In this document: piece by piece, positions 7,959 through 17,279 of the stretch
Numbering within the stretch: position 1 is the first letter of the stretch
Layout of the letters: every line of letters starts with the position of its first letter
From: Zunongwangia endophytica
GTDB taxonomy: Bacteria; Bacteroidota; Bacteroidia; Flavobacteriales; Flavobacteriaceae
Length of the DNA: 64,000 nt
Direction of reading: 5' to 3'
NCBI RefSeq assembly: GCF_030409505.1
Contig: NZ_JAUFPZ010000002.1
Span: 1,364,001-1,428,000 of the forward strand
Position numbers and translations under genes: made by a program
The notes under the pieces: model-generated
The model's input: the letters and a program-made list of their open reading frames with translations, nothing else
The model's database searches: none
What the model was told of the DNA's origin: nothing

Positions 7959-10716
7959 CAAGCAATTATTTTCATTGCTTTGTATTCTGCTAAGTGGCTT
8001 GATGTATGGACAAAAAAACATTGTCTCACATACATCTGGCGAGAGTAGTTTCGGTTTAGTAACCAGCAAAAAGACTTCAAAATTAGTATTAGATACTTCA
8101 GATTTTGAAGGAGTAAGCATTGCCGCAAAAAACCTTCAAAAAGATATTGAGCGGGTTACCGGAGAACTACCGGAATTCCTTTCCGAAGTAAAAGGAAACG
8201 GAAATGTGATCATCGGTACTATTGGTAAAAATAAAATAATCGATAGTTTAATTCAGCATCAAAACATAGACGTTTCTAAAATCCAAGGAAAATGGGAAGC
8301 TTATACCATTAAAAAAATAGGCGAAAATTTATTGATTATTGGTAGTGATAAACGCGGAACTATTTTCGGTATTTACGAACTATCAAAGCAAATTGGTGTT
8401 TCTCCTTGGTACTGGTGGGCAGATGTGCCGGTAAAAAAAGCAGATGAATTATATATTGACAAAAATGGGTTGACCAGCACCGGCCCTAAAGTTCAGTATC
8501 GCGGTATTTTTATTAACGATGAAGCTCCTGCCCTATCCAGTTGGGTTACCGAAAATTATGGCAAGTTTAATCATGAGTTCTATGAGCCAGTTTTTGAACT
8601 TATTCTCCGCTTAAAAGGAAATTACATGTGGCCTGCAATGTGGGGTAAAGCTTTTTATGACGATGATCCTGAAAATGGTGTTTTAGCCCATAAATATGGC
8701 ATCGTAATGGGAACCTCTCACCACGAACCATTGATGCGCGCCCAAGCAGAATGGGGACGCTATGGCAGCGGAGATTGGAATTACGAAACCAATGCCGATA
8801 CTTTAAAAACCTTTTGGCGCAAAGGGATTGAAAGAATGGGCGATCGTGAAAGTCTCGTTACTATAGGCATGCGTGGCGATGGCGACGAACCAATGACTGA
8901 AGGTACTGCGATTAGCTTACTAGAACATATTGTTAAAGATCAACGAGAGATTATAAGCGATGTTACCCAAAAACCTGCTGAAGAAACACCGCAAGTATGG
9001 GCGCTTTACAAAGAAGTTCAGGATTATTACGATCAGGGAATGCGTGTACCAGATGATGTAACCTTGTTACTTGCCGATGATAACTGGGGAAATATTAGAA
9101 AGCTACCTAAGCTTAAAGATAGCACCAGAAGCGGTGGTTATGGGATCTATTATCACTTTGATTATGTTGGCGGTCCCAGAAGTTATAAATGGATAAATAC
9201 CTCTCAAATTTCAAGAGTTTACGAGCAAATGTCGCTTGCTTACGCCTATCATGCACGGAAGGTTTGGATTGTTAATGTTGGTGATTTGAAGCCTATGGAA
9301 TATCCCATTAGTTTCTTTTTAGATTATGCCTGGAACCCGGAAGCTATTAAAACTGAAGAGCTCAAGGTTTATCCTAAACAATGGGCAGCCGCTCAGTTTG
9401 GAGAAAAATATGCATCTGAAATTGGTGAATTGCTACAAAAATATACCACGTATAACAGCCGTAGAAAACCCGAATTACTATCTGAAAGAACATATAGTCT
9501 AACGCAGTTTAATGAAGCTGAAGAAATCCTAAATAAATTTAATGAGCTAGAAGAAAAAGCAGATGAAATTGCTGAAAAATTAGCTCCAAAATATCAATCA
9601 GCTTATTTTCAACTGGTGTTACATCCGGTAAAAGCTTCAGCAAATCTAAACAGGATGTATATCGCACTGGCTAAAAACAAGCTTTATGCGGAACAAGAGC
9701 GAAACACCACCAACACCTTTGCAGAAAATGTTTCAACGTATTTTGATAAAGATGAAGAATTAACTTCGGAATATAATAAAATTGAAGATGGCAAATGGAA
9801 CAATATGATTTTTCAGCCTCATATTGGTTACTCATCCTGGAGTGATCCCAAGCAAAACATTAAACCGGAAACTATTAAAATAAAGATTCCCGAAGCTGCT
9901 AGTTTAGGTATTGCTATACCGAATAGCAAAAATTATTATCCAAAAAACATGAATCTTAGCTTACCAATATTCGATAAAAACAATACTGAATCTTATGTTG
10001 AAATTTTTAACCGCGGAAAGGAAAAATTAGAAGTCAAACTAAAGAAATTGCCTAAATGGCTAAAGGCTTCTAAAACTAAAGCTAAAATTGGTGAACAGGA
10101 GGGTATCGTTTTAGCATTAGTTCCTGAAAAATTACCGAAAAGAGGTACAAAAGATAGGTTTATTATAAAATCTGATGACGAAAAAGTAGAAATAGAAGTT
10201 TCCTATAAGCCCTTTACATTTATTCCTGAAGGTTTTGTGGCTAAAAACGGAATTATAAGCATTCCTGCAAATAAATTTGTACAAAACAAGGGCTGGGAAA
10301 TAATTCCTGATTTAGGGCGAAGAGACATTGCATTAAGGCCAGAGAGCAGTTTTACTCAAGAAGCTTCTGAAAATGCAAGCCTAACTTATCAATTTTCGAT
10401 TAAAGAAAACACTAAAGCAAAAATGAGTTTTTTAATCTCACCAAGCTTAGATTTCCTTGATAATGGCGGACTCAAATTTGCATACTCCATAGATGGTGGT
10501 GCGATAAAAACTCTGAATTTAGTTAAGAATACTAAAGATCATTGGGGAATTTCAGTAAGTAATAATATCACTAAAGTTATTCAGGACCTGAGCTTAGAAA
10601 AAGGAGTGCATCAACTAAAGGTTTATGCAGTAGATCCAGGAGTTGTTTTACAGCAAATTATTATTGAAACCAATACATCGAATCCGCTAGGAACATATTT
10701 AGCGCCGAAAGAATAA
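7927..10716 (+). CDS. GH115 xylan alpha-glucuronidase
   Basis: Large glucuronidase that, unlike GH67, can remove (methyl)glucuronic acid from internal xylose units of polymeric xylan. The catalytic region shows LRLKGNYMWPAMWGKAF, GTSHHEPLMRAQAEW and the DDNWGN and HFDYVGGPRSYKW segments recognised in GH115; a C-terminal Ig-like domain follows (roughly the last 200 residues). I start at the ATG at 7927, which gives a clean signal peptide (ending GLMYGQ) and about 929 residues; a longer reading from 7897 would need a TTG start. The gene overlaps the end of the GH10 gene by 32 bases. Last gene of the operon, followed by a terminator. Confidence 0.93.
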   Translation: MIQLSNSVKSSKQLFSLLCILLSGLMYGQKNIVSHTSGESSFGLVTSKKTSKLVLDTSDFEGVSIAAKNLQKDIERVTGELPEFLSEVKGNGNVIIGTIGKNKIIDSLIQHQNIDVSKIQGKWEAYTIKKIGENLLIIGSDKRGTIFGIYELSKQIGVSPWYWWADVPVKKADELYIDKNGLTSTGPKVQYRGIFINDEAPALSSWVTENYGKFNHEFYEPVFELILRLKGNYMWPAMWGKAFYDDDPENGVLAHKYGIVMGTSHHEPLMRAQAEWGRYGSGDWNYETNADTLKTFWRKGIERMGDRESLVTIGMRGDGDEPMTEGTAISLLEHIVKDQREIISDVTQKPAEETPQVWALYKEVQDYYDQGMRVPDDVTLLLADDNWGNIRKLPKLKDSTRSGGYGIYYHFDYVGGPRSYKWINTSQISRVYEQMSLAYAYHARKVWIVNVGDLKPMEYPISFFLDYAWNPEAIKTEELKVYPKQWAAAQFGEKYASEIGELLQKYTTYNSRRKPELLSERTYSLTQFNEAEEILNKFNELEEKADEIAEKLAPKYQSAYFQLVLHPVKASANLNRMYIALAKNKLYAEQERNTTNTFAENVSTYFDKDEELTSEYNKIEDGKWNNMIFQPHIGYSSWSDPKQNIKPETIKIKIPEAASLGIAIPNSKNYYPKNMNLSLPIFDKNNTESYVEIFNRGKEKLEVKLKKLPKWLKASKTKAKIGEQEGIVLALVPEKLPKRGTKDRFIIKSDDEKVEIEVSYKPFTFIPEGFVAKNGIISIPANKFVQNKGWEIIPDLGRRDIALRPESSFTQEASENASLTYQFSIKENTKAKMSFLISPSLDFLDNGGLKFAYSIDGGAIKTLNLVKNTKDHWGISVSNNITKVIQDLSLEKGVHQLKVYAVDPGVVLQQIIIETNTSNPLGTYLAPKE

Positions 10717-10745
10717 TTATACAATTATTTAATTTGATTAGAGCA

Positions 10746-10773
10746 AAAGGCCGGGGTATTGCCCGGCTTTTTG
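10746..10773 (+). terminator. Rho-independent terminator of the GH67-GH115 operon
   Basis: Perfect 6-bp GC stem gccggg/cccggc (10750-10755 and 10762-10767) with a 6-base loop and a T run, 30 bases after the GH115 stop. Confidence 0.85.
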
Positions 10774-11481
10774 TTAATCCTATTTCTATCTAAAATAATT
10801 CTGCTTAAAACCATTGAATATCAAAAAGGAAATCCAGCGATAAGCAATTAAATTAGTCCTTGTTTAAGTGAAAACAACAATTGATAATTAAATGACTATT
10901 GATAAGGATTCCAAATTTAACGTATAGAAAAAACATTATAATAAACTTCCCCAAGATAAGCCTCCGAACATTTAATCTTCGTTACCGATTAAAGAGTTAA
11001 GAACCCAAGTATCAAATGTTTGAAATGATAAAAATTTCAATCACTACTATCATAGATAATCAAATTGATTTTCCAGATGCAGATCTCCATGTTATGATCG
11101 ATAAATATTCTTTATACCTCTGAAATATCTCGATGAGTACGCGGCAAGAAATTATGAACTCCGTGAAAGATTTAAATTTACAGAACACAGGGATTCATCA
11201 CGGCTTATATATGATTTATTTCTTCAGAAAAAGATCCGTCATACCTTATAGAAATAACCTCTTAAACCTAAAATGAAGGTGGGAGATCAATACCAGCATT
11301 AAGATAATTATTCTCTTTATAATAAAAATTAAATATCCAGCCTAATTCATAAAAGCCTTGGTTACCCTTAACTTGATTAAGGGCCTCACTCAAAAGTTAA
11401 TGTCTTAAATATCATGTGAGATTCCGGATCAAGTCAGGAATGAAGAAAACAAACAAGAATTAAAGATTACGGATAATCAAA
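10774..11481. other. Gene-free stretch between convergent operons
   Basis: About 700 AT-rich bases without an intact gene. It contains one possible frameshifted small reading frame (11016-11251, listed separately) and, near 11415-11445, an inverted copy of the palindromic repeat seen around the GIY-YIG gene (gattccggatcaagtcaggaa). The stretch 11370-11390 (ccttaacttgattaaggg) is a weaker relative of that repeat. Nothing else recognisable. Confidence 0.6.
11016..11251 (+). pseudogene. Possible frameshifted remnant of an unrecognised gene
   Basis: A frame opening at ATG 11016 reads MFEMIKISITTIIDNQ... for 35 codons to a stop at 11121. In a different frame a clearly protein-like segment starts at the same point (KYLDEYAARNYELRERF...) and continues to a stop at 11251. 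Joined by a single frameshift near 11120 they would make a ~78-residue polypeptide of mixed, charged composition. I do not recognise the family. It could be a decayed gene or chance; no promoter is evident. Confidence 0.3.
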
Positions 11482-11510
11482 TAAAAAAAAAGAGAGCTTT
11501 GGCTCTCTTT
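11482..11510 (-). terminator. Terminator downstream of susD
   Basis: Hairpin agagagc/gctctct (11491-11497 and 11502-11508) with loop tttg; on the minus strand it is followed by a run of T (plus-strand A run 11483-11490). It lies 26 bases after the SusD stop. Confidence 0.85.
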
Positions 11511-11535
11511 TATATTCATTCAACTAAACTCCGTC

Positions 11536-13455
11536 CTATTGATAACCAGGGTTCTGATAAGCATCTTTTTCAGCTTGTGTAAAATCAAGATTATCCAATT
11601 GACCACGAGGTATTGGTCGCAAATAATGATAGGGTTCAATATTTCTAGTTGTTACAGTTGGAGTATGATCTGTTGCAGCATCTCCTCCAATTTCGTAAGA
11701 TCCGGCAATTTCGTTCCATTTTTGTGTACGCACAAGGTCATACCAACGATAGCCTTCACCAAAGTATTCTCGGGAACGTTCTGCCAAGATAAAATCGATA
11801 TCTATAACATTAGGAGTTGCCGCTAACATAGCTTCGCTATTATCCTCTATGCGCTCTTCCTGTTCGCCATTATCATAACACCATTTTCCAGCACGTTCAC
11901 GGATTACATTAATTAGATCGTAAGCACTATAACTTCCATTTGCACCTTTTACAGCCGCCTCTGCAGCCAAGAAATAAAATTCAGAATATTTAGCAATTGG
12001 AAAAGGACGCGTGATTGCACCATTAGGGGAACCTAAACCGCCACCGTTATCAGTACGGTACGTCCCTAATTTCCATAATCCAGGGTAAAATCTTCTATTA
12101 ATTTCATCAGGATTTATAACATAATCTGATCTACCGGAAAGTTCTCCACCTCCAATTTCAGCGCCATTCACATAGACAACGCTAGAATTGTGCTCATCTA
12201 AAAATGATACCACCGCATCTCCAGGGGCTATTTCAATACCATTAGCTGCCGTTAAAGTTGGCTCAGTTGCGCCACCTTTATCCCAGTTGCCTCTATAACT
12301 AGTTACAAATGTAGCATCGTAACGAGAATCCAATTCTTTTTCTTCGAAAGTTTCTGTTAATACTCCAATAGGTGGAGCCATTCGTGTCCAAGGTCTTCCA
12401 TAACTTTGAGCAGCCTCTCTTTGTACTGCAGAAACGCCATCTACACTTATACTTGTGTAATTAGGAGTTACCATCCAAACCGCAGTATTCGCACTTCCAT
12501 CTGTACCACTATATCCTAAATCTGCACCATTGTACAATTGGCTATCTTCAGTACGATCTGCGTATAGCATCATTTCTTCATTACGGTCATTTGTCCCAAC
12601 GTGTACCTGATAAAAACAATCTAATAATTTGTAAGGACCTGGATTCTCAATTCCTTCTACAGCTAAATCGTAGGCTTTTTGAAAATAGTAAGAGGCATCC
12701 TGTCCATCAGGATCTGTTCTCGCTGTTTCAGGATAAGTAGGAATATTATTAGGATTTTCCAACCACCACGCATAAGTTAAGTATGCTTTTGACAAAAACA
12801 GACGCGCAACATTCTTGGTTACTGCTCCAGTTAAACGAGGATTCTCAGGTAAATTGTCTACGGCTGTTTGCAAATCTGCCAAAATAGCTTTGGTATAAAC
12901 TTCTGGTACTGTATTACGCGTAGAAACCCTGATGGCAGTGTTATTAAATGCTAATTCACCAGAACCTAAATCTAATGGGACACCACCATAATTTTGAACC
13001 AATAAAAAATAATTAAATGCTCTAAAAAATCTTGCTTCTGCAATCAGTGAATTATCAAGGCCAACAGCTTCAGCATTTTCTATGATTCCACTAGCTGTAT
13101 TTATTGCAGGAAAAGCATTGTTCCATACTACACCAACGGAAAATCCACTTTCTGAACTTAGATTACCCTGCCCTGCAAGATCTAAATCGTAAAAGTTATT
13201 ATTAGCACTTTGAGCGGGAACATATTCATCTGTACCCGTTTCTGTAAGATTTAAATAATATGCAAATCCAAAAACGTTTCGCATATTCTGGTACAGGTAT
13301 GTTAGCCCTCCCTGAACACCTGTTTCTGTAGTAAAAAAATCTGGAGTAAAAACTCCTCTTGTCTCTTCTTTCAGTATATCTTCTGTACAAGATTTTAAAC
13401 CGAATACCGTCACCATTGAAAATATGGCTATAGGTATAATTCTAAATTTTCTCAT
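11536..13455 (-). CDS. SusD/RagB-family outer-membrane glycan-binding lipoprotein
   Basis: Surface lipoprotein that partners the SusC-like porin and delivers oligosaccharides, here presumably xylo-oligosaccharides. The 639-residue product has a lipobox (VFGLKSC, Cys about residue 23). SusD traits include RFFRAFNYFLLVQNYGGVPL near residue 150, the alpha-helical TPR-like body, ERSREYFGEGYRWYDLVR and a terminal LRPIPRGQLD..NPGYQ segment, all typical of the RagB/SusD fold. It starts 9 bases after the SusC stop, the standard arrangement, and is the last gene before a terminator. Substrate is inferred from the neighbouring xylan enzymes. Confidence 0.95.
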   Translation of the reverse strand: MRKFRIIPIAIFSMVTVFGLKSCTEDILKEETRGVFTPDFFTTETGVQGGLTYLYQNMRNVFGFAYYLNLTETGTDEYVPAQSANNNFYDLDLAGQGNLSSESGFSVGVVWNNAFPAINTASGIIENAEAVGLDNSLIAEARFFRAFNYFLLVQNYGGVPLDLGSGELAFNNTAIRVSTRNTVPEVYTKAILADLQTAVDNLPENPRLTGAVTKNVARLFLSKAYLTYAWWLENPNNIPTYPETARTDPDGQDASYYFQKAYDLAVEGIENPGPYKLLDCFYQVHVGTNDRNEEMMLYADRTEDSQLYNGADLGYSGTDGSANTAVWMVTPNYTSISVDGVSAVQREAAQSYGRPWTRMAPPIGVLTETFEEKELDSRYDATFVTSYRGNWDKGGATEPTLTAANGIEIAPGDAVVSFLDEHNSSVVYVNGAEIGGGELSGRSDYVINPDEINRRFYPGLWKLGTYRTDNGGGLGSPNGAITRPFPIAKYSEFYFLAAEAAVKGANGSYSAYDLINVIRERAGKWCYDNGEQEERIEDNSEAMLAATPNVIDIDFILAERSREYFGEGYRWYDLVRTQKWNEIAGSYEIGGDAATDHTPTVTTRNIEPYHYLRPIPRGQLDNLDFTQAEKDAYQNPGYQ

Positions 13456-13464
13456 ATTTTCTAT

Positions 13465-16400
13465 TTAAAATGAAATGTTTAAACCTATCAAATAATTCCT
13501 TGTAGAAGGAGTGTTAGTTCCGATTGTAGGAATACCCCTAGAAATATTACTTGTATTCACAGCTGCATTTTGACGATTACCATTACCATCTACACCCGAA
13601 TTTGTAATTTCTGGATCTAAACCAGACTCATCATGAAAAGGGGAAAAGAATACAAATGGATTTTGTGCAGAGGCATAGACGCGTAATCTTTGTAGTCCAA
13701 TATTGGTAATAAAATCTTGTTCGAAATTATATCCCAAAGTAATTGATCGAACTTTCATATAAGAACCATCAAAATAACCTAAAGTACTAGCATATTTTTG
13801 ATTATCACCGCTTTGAAGACCTCCCGGAGCAGGATATCTTGCGTCAGTATTTGTTGGTGTCCAGTAATCCACATCAACATTATTTTGCCTTCCAGTAAGT
13901 AAGTTAAGATAACTATTAGATGAATATAGTGTACTAACCAAAGTACCTCCGTGCTGGAAAGTCCCCACCACACTTAGATCGATATTGTTAAAAGCTAGGC
14001 GTGTGTTAAAACCACCTTGAAAATCTGGCGTAGGATCAATAATTACCCTATCGTCAGCTCCTATAGGTCTTACTGGAGATCCATCGTCATTATATTCCCC
14101 GGTATATCTTACCTTAATCATTCCAGGAGCACTATCCCCTGGCTCATATTGCTGTAAGTACTGAAAATCTGGATCAGACTCATTCCAAAGTCCTGCATAT
14201 TCATAATCATAAATTACATTAACAGGAGAGCCAACAAACCAAAGGTTTCCTTCATCACGCTGTTGTCCGGAGGCCAATGAAGTAATTTCGTTTTGATTGC
14301 TGTAAAGGTTAATTCCGGCGTCCCATGTAAAACCATCCGGGTTATCTATTATAGTTCCGTTTAATGAAATTTCAAATCCTCTGTTCTCTGTTTCACCTAT
14401 ATTACCAGTTATACTACCTACACCTGTTGACGAAGGAAGTCCTTGTGCGTATAAAATATCATTGGTTTTAGTTACATAATATTCAACAGTACCAGATAAG
14501 CGATTATTAAACAGGCCGAAATCCAGACCATAGTTATAGGTCTGAGAAAATTCCCATCCTAGATTGGCATTAGGTACTTGATCAAAATAGTAACCAGTAG
14601 CAAATGAATTACCAAAGTTATAATTAACAGTACCTAGTCTACCCTGAACGGAATAAGGAGCTATTGCTTGGTTTGATGTCTCACCATAACCTGCACGTAA
14701 TTTTAATTGATTTAACCAAGTTACATCGTACATAAAGCTCTCATTAGCTAAATTCCACCCAACTGACACTGCCGGATAAGTTACCCATTTATTACCTGGT
14801 GCCAACCTAGAGGAACCATCTGCACGTAAAGTCGCCGTCATCAAATAGCGATTATCGTATTGATACATTACTCTACCCATATAAGATAATAATCCGGTAG
14901 CAGAATATCCGGTTCCATAATTTGTTATATCTTCAGAAACTGCTGAATCTAAATTATACCATAAAGAAGACTCATCAGGGATATTTCTTGCAGTTAACCC
15001 AATGTTATCATACTCTGTATTTTGAGAAGAAAATAATCCTACAAAATTTACTTTGTGCTTTTCGGCAAATGTGCGATCATATCTTATTTGATTTTCAATA
15101 ACATAGTCTCTTGTAATCGAACTATTATAACTTGCAGATGAAGGGTTTTGTTCATTATAGTTAAAAACACCCTGTCCTGTAAAGTTACCATCTCTGTCAG
15201 TTCTGAAATTTAGACCAAGATTAAGTCGATACTTTAATCCTTCAATCCAAGGTATTTTAACTTCAGCATAGAGGTTATTATAAGATCCATAATCTAACTG
15301 TTGGTTTTTTCTTCTATCTCCTATTCGGTTCACTTCATTCTCCGTAGGAATCCAAAGATTATCAGCTTCTGTTTGAAGTCTTATAGATTCCATGAAATTT
15401 CCATTTTCATCGTAAGGACTTAATAAAGGTGAAGCAGCCAATGCACCAAATACCCCTACTATACTACTACTCTTATTGAAATTCATAACTGAATTCAAAC
15501 CAAATTTAAATAAAGAACCTACTTCCTGATCAACCTGCGCTCTTAATGAATATCTTTCGAAAGAATCTTCTGGTACAACCGATGTTTCTTTAAAATAACC
15601 CATCCCGACACTATAGGAGCCTTTTTTAGATCCCCCCTTAACACTAATATCGTGAGTTGTCTGAAGGCCTGTTCCGTATATAAGATCCTGCCAATCGGTA
15701 TCATTAGCTAAATCTTCATCCCCTCCCAACCCATAAATAGGGTTGCCATCTCTATTGGGATGCGCTGCAACATCTGCGCGCAATTGTGTAAGTTGTGCTG
15801 CATTCATCATTGGATACTTAGCAAACACATCTTTTACCGCATAATAGGTATTGTATGAAAAAGTTGCCTTTTGCCCCTGTCTTCCTGATTTTGTGGTTAT
15901 AAGAATAACCCCATTTGCTCCTCTTGATCCGTATATTGCTGTTGCAGAAGCATCTTTAAGTATATCAAGACTTTCGATATCGTTTGAGCTAATATCACTT
16001 AAACCTCCAGAAAAAGGAATACCATTAAGCACAATTAAAGGATCATTATTACCTGAAAGTGAACGTGTACCACGAATACGCACCTGTGGTGAAGCTCCAG
16101 GCCTTGTACTGTTGGTAGATATATTAACACCAGCAGCACGCCCTATAAGTGCCTCTTGAAAGTTTGCAGTCTTTACCTCAGTCAATTCTTCGCTTTTCAA
16201 TGAAACCACCGATCCAGTAACAGACTCTCTACTTTGCGTTCCATATCCAACTACAACCACTTCGCTTAAAGCCTCGGTATCGTCCTGCATGGTTACATTA
16301 ATTCGAGTTCTCCCGTTAACTGTAATATCCTGAGATTGATATCCCATAAAACTGTAACTAAGAGTTGCTTCTGGAGGAACATCATTCAGTGTATAATTTC

Positions 16401-16605
16401 CATCAAAATCTGTTGTGGTTCCCTGACTGGTCCCCAAAATAAAAACATTCACTCCTGGTAAAGGCACACCATTTGCATCTGAAATTTCTCCACTTACTGT
16501 AATATTTTGGGCATAGGCACCAGAAAATATCATCAAGAAAAGTAGAAGTGAAAATCTGGGATTCCTACCCAAACTTCTTACATAGTTAGTAATCTTTTCC
16601 TCCAT
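13465..16605 (-). CDS. SusC/RagA-family TonB-dependent outer-membrane transporter
   Basis: TonB-dependent porin of 1046 residues that imports oligosaccharides captured by SusD. In order: a late signal peptide (LLLFLMIFSGAYAQ), a carboxypeptidase-D-regulatory-like domain (SGEISDANGVPLPGVNVFI..., about 35-115), the TonB box region (EALSEVVVVGYG), a plug domain with IRGTRSLSGNNDPLIVLNG and ATAIYGSRGANGVILITTK, then a beta-barrel ending in a terminal aromatic residue (IGLNISF). No sigma/anti-sigma-linked N-terminal extension is seen. Upstream are a promoter-like pair of boxes and a LacI-type operator shared with the GH3/GH67 region, so it is probably co-regulated with those genes. Confidence 0.96.
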   Translation of the reverse strand: MEEKITNYVRSLGRNPRFSLLLFLMIFSGAYAQNITVSGEISDANGVPLPGVNVFILGTSQGTTTDFDGNYTLNDVPPEATLSYSFMGYQSQDITVNGRTRINVTMQDDTEALSEVVVVGYGTQSRESVTGSVVSLKSEELTEVKTANFQEALIGRAAGVNISTNSTRPGASPQVRIRGTRSLSGNNDPLIVLNGIPFSGGLSDISSNDIESLDILKDASATAIYGSRGANGVILITTKSGRQGQKATFSYNTYYAVKDVFAKYPMMNAAQLTQLRADVAAHPNRDGNPIYGLGGDEDLANDTDWQDLIYGTGLQTTHDISVKGGSKKGSYSVGMGYFKETSVVPEDSFERYSLRAQVDQEVGSLFKFGLNSVMNFNKSSSIVGVFGALAASPLLSPYDENGNFMESIRLQTEADNLWIPTENEVNRIGDRRKNQQLDYGSYNNLYAEVKIPWIEGLKYRLNLGLNFRTDRDGNFTGQGVFNYNEQNPSSASYNSSITRDYVIENQIRYDRTFAEKHKVNFVGLFSSQNTEYDNIGLTARNIPDESSLWYNLDSAVSEDITNYGTGYSATGLLSYMGRVMYQYDNRYLMTATLRADGSSRLAPGNKWVTYPAVSVGWNLANESFMYDVTWLNQLKLRAGYGETSNQAIAPYSVQGRLGTVNYNFGNSFATGYYFDQVPNANLGWEFSQTYNYGLDFGLFNNRLSGTVEYYVTKTNDILYAQGLPSSTGVGSITGNIGETENRGFEISLNGTIIDNPDGFTWDAGINLYSNQNEITSLASGQQRDEGNLWFVGSPVNVIYDYEYAGLWNESDPDFQYLQQYEPGDSAPGMIKVRYTGEYNDDGSPVRPIGADDRVIIDPTPDFQGGFNTRLAFNNIDLSVVGTFQHGGTLVSTLYSSNSYLNLLTGRQNNVDVDYWTPTNTDARYPAPGGLQSGDNQKYASTLGYFDGSYMKVRSITLGYNFEQDFITNIGLQRLRVYASAQNPFVFFSPFHDESGLDPEITNSGVDGNGNRQNAAVNTSNISRGIPTIGTNTPSTRNYLIGLNISF

Positions 16606-16707
16606 ATTAATAAATTTTAAATTAAAAGATTTAAATCATATTAGAATGATAAAATTTAATAGGTTAATTTTTCTATATGATAAATATATTGTAAAAAATT
16701 GAACTAC

Positions 16708-16719
16708 GCAATCGGTTGC
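16708..16719. promoter_or_regulatory. LacI-type operator, site 3 (upstream of susC)
   Basis: gcaatcggttgc is the exact reverse complement of site 1 at 2668-2679; extended to acgcaatcggttgcgt (16706-16721) it is nearly palindromic over 16 bases. It lies 103 bases before the SusC start and downstream of the promoter boxes noted at 16774-16803, so a bound repressor could act as a roadblock. Regulator not seen. Confidence 0.6.
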
Positions 16720-16773
16720 GTTAATTTGTAGTCAAAATAACTATTAGTTCTGTGCTCATAGCTTTGAAGCTTT

Positions 16774-16803
16774 CAAATTTAATGTTGATGTACTAAAATC
16801 AAA
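16774..16803 (-). promoter_or_regulatory. Putative flavobacterial promoter for susCD
   Basis: On the minus strand TTTG (16800-16803), an 18-base spacer and TAAATTTG (16774-16781) match the Bacteroidetes -33 TTTG / -7 TAnnTTTG pattern. Transcription would start near 16768, giving a leader of about 160 bases before susC that contains the LacI-type operator. Confidence 0.5.
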
Positions 16804-17003
16804 AGATGTGCTTTTTAGTGGTGGGAATATATAATCAAACAATACGAAAGTATTTTTTACTTTTCTTCTAAAAAAATCACTTTTGAAAAATAAATTAGAA
16901 TTTTTAATACTTTACCTCAATACTAATTAACCTAATATTTTGATTAATCGGATGCTAATAAAAAGTTCAACGAAGGCTTCCCTATTTTTTATATAGTTTA
17001 AAA

Positions 17004-17226
17004 ATGGAAGATTTACCTAGACACAGATAATTTCAATAGTTGAACAGTACGATTCAGGAATGAAAATCACTGATATCTAGAGAAAAGGGCATTATCACAG
17101 TAACCTTTTACAATTGGAAACTTAAGGTATAGTGAAATGGATGCACATCATCTTAATAATGCTAATTTATTCCAGAAAGAGAACCTCAAGTTTAGGCAGT
17201 TGTATGCAGACTGGAGTCTGGAATAG
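17004..17226 (+). pseudogene. Decayed IS3-family orfA (transposase helix-turn-helix subunit)
   Basis: Reading across three frames gives an unmistakable IS3 OrfA trace: RFT-TQIISIVEQYDSGMK, then ITDI-R, then GIITVTFYNWKLK, then YSEMDAHHLNNANLFQKE and NLKFRQLYADWSLE. Intact OrfA proteins read like 'GISKATFYNWKSKYGGM..LKELEEENRRLKQMYADLSLDN' (family knowledge, from memory). At least two frameshifts (about 17085 and 17127) and in-frame TAG codons at 17018 and 17078 show long decay. The matching orfB trace follows directly. Confidence 0.8.
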
Positions 17227-17279
17227 ATATTGTTAAGAAAATCTTTAAGGACTAATAGCAAAATAGCTAGTTCAGGCTG

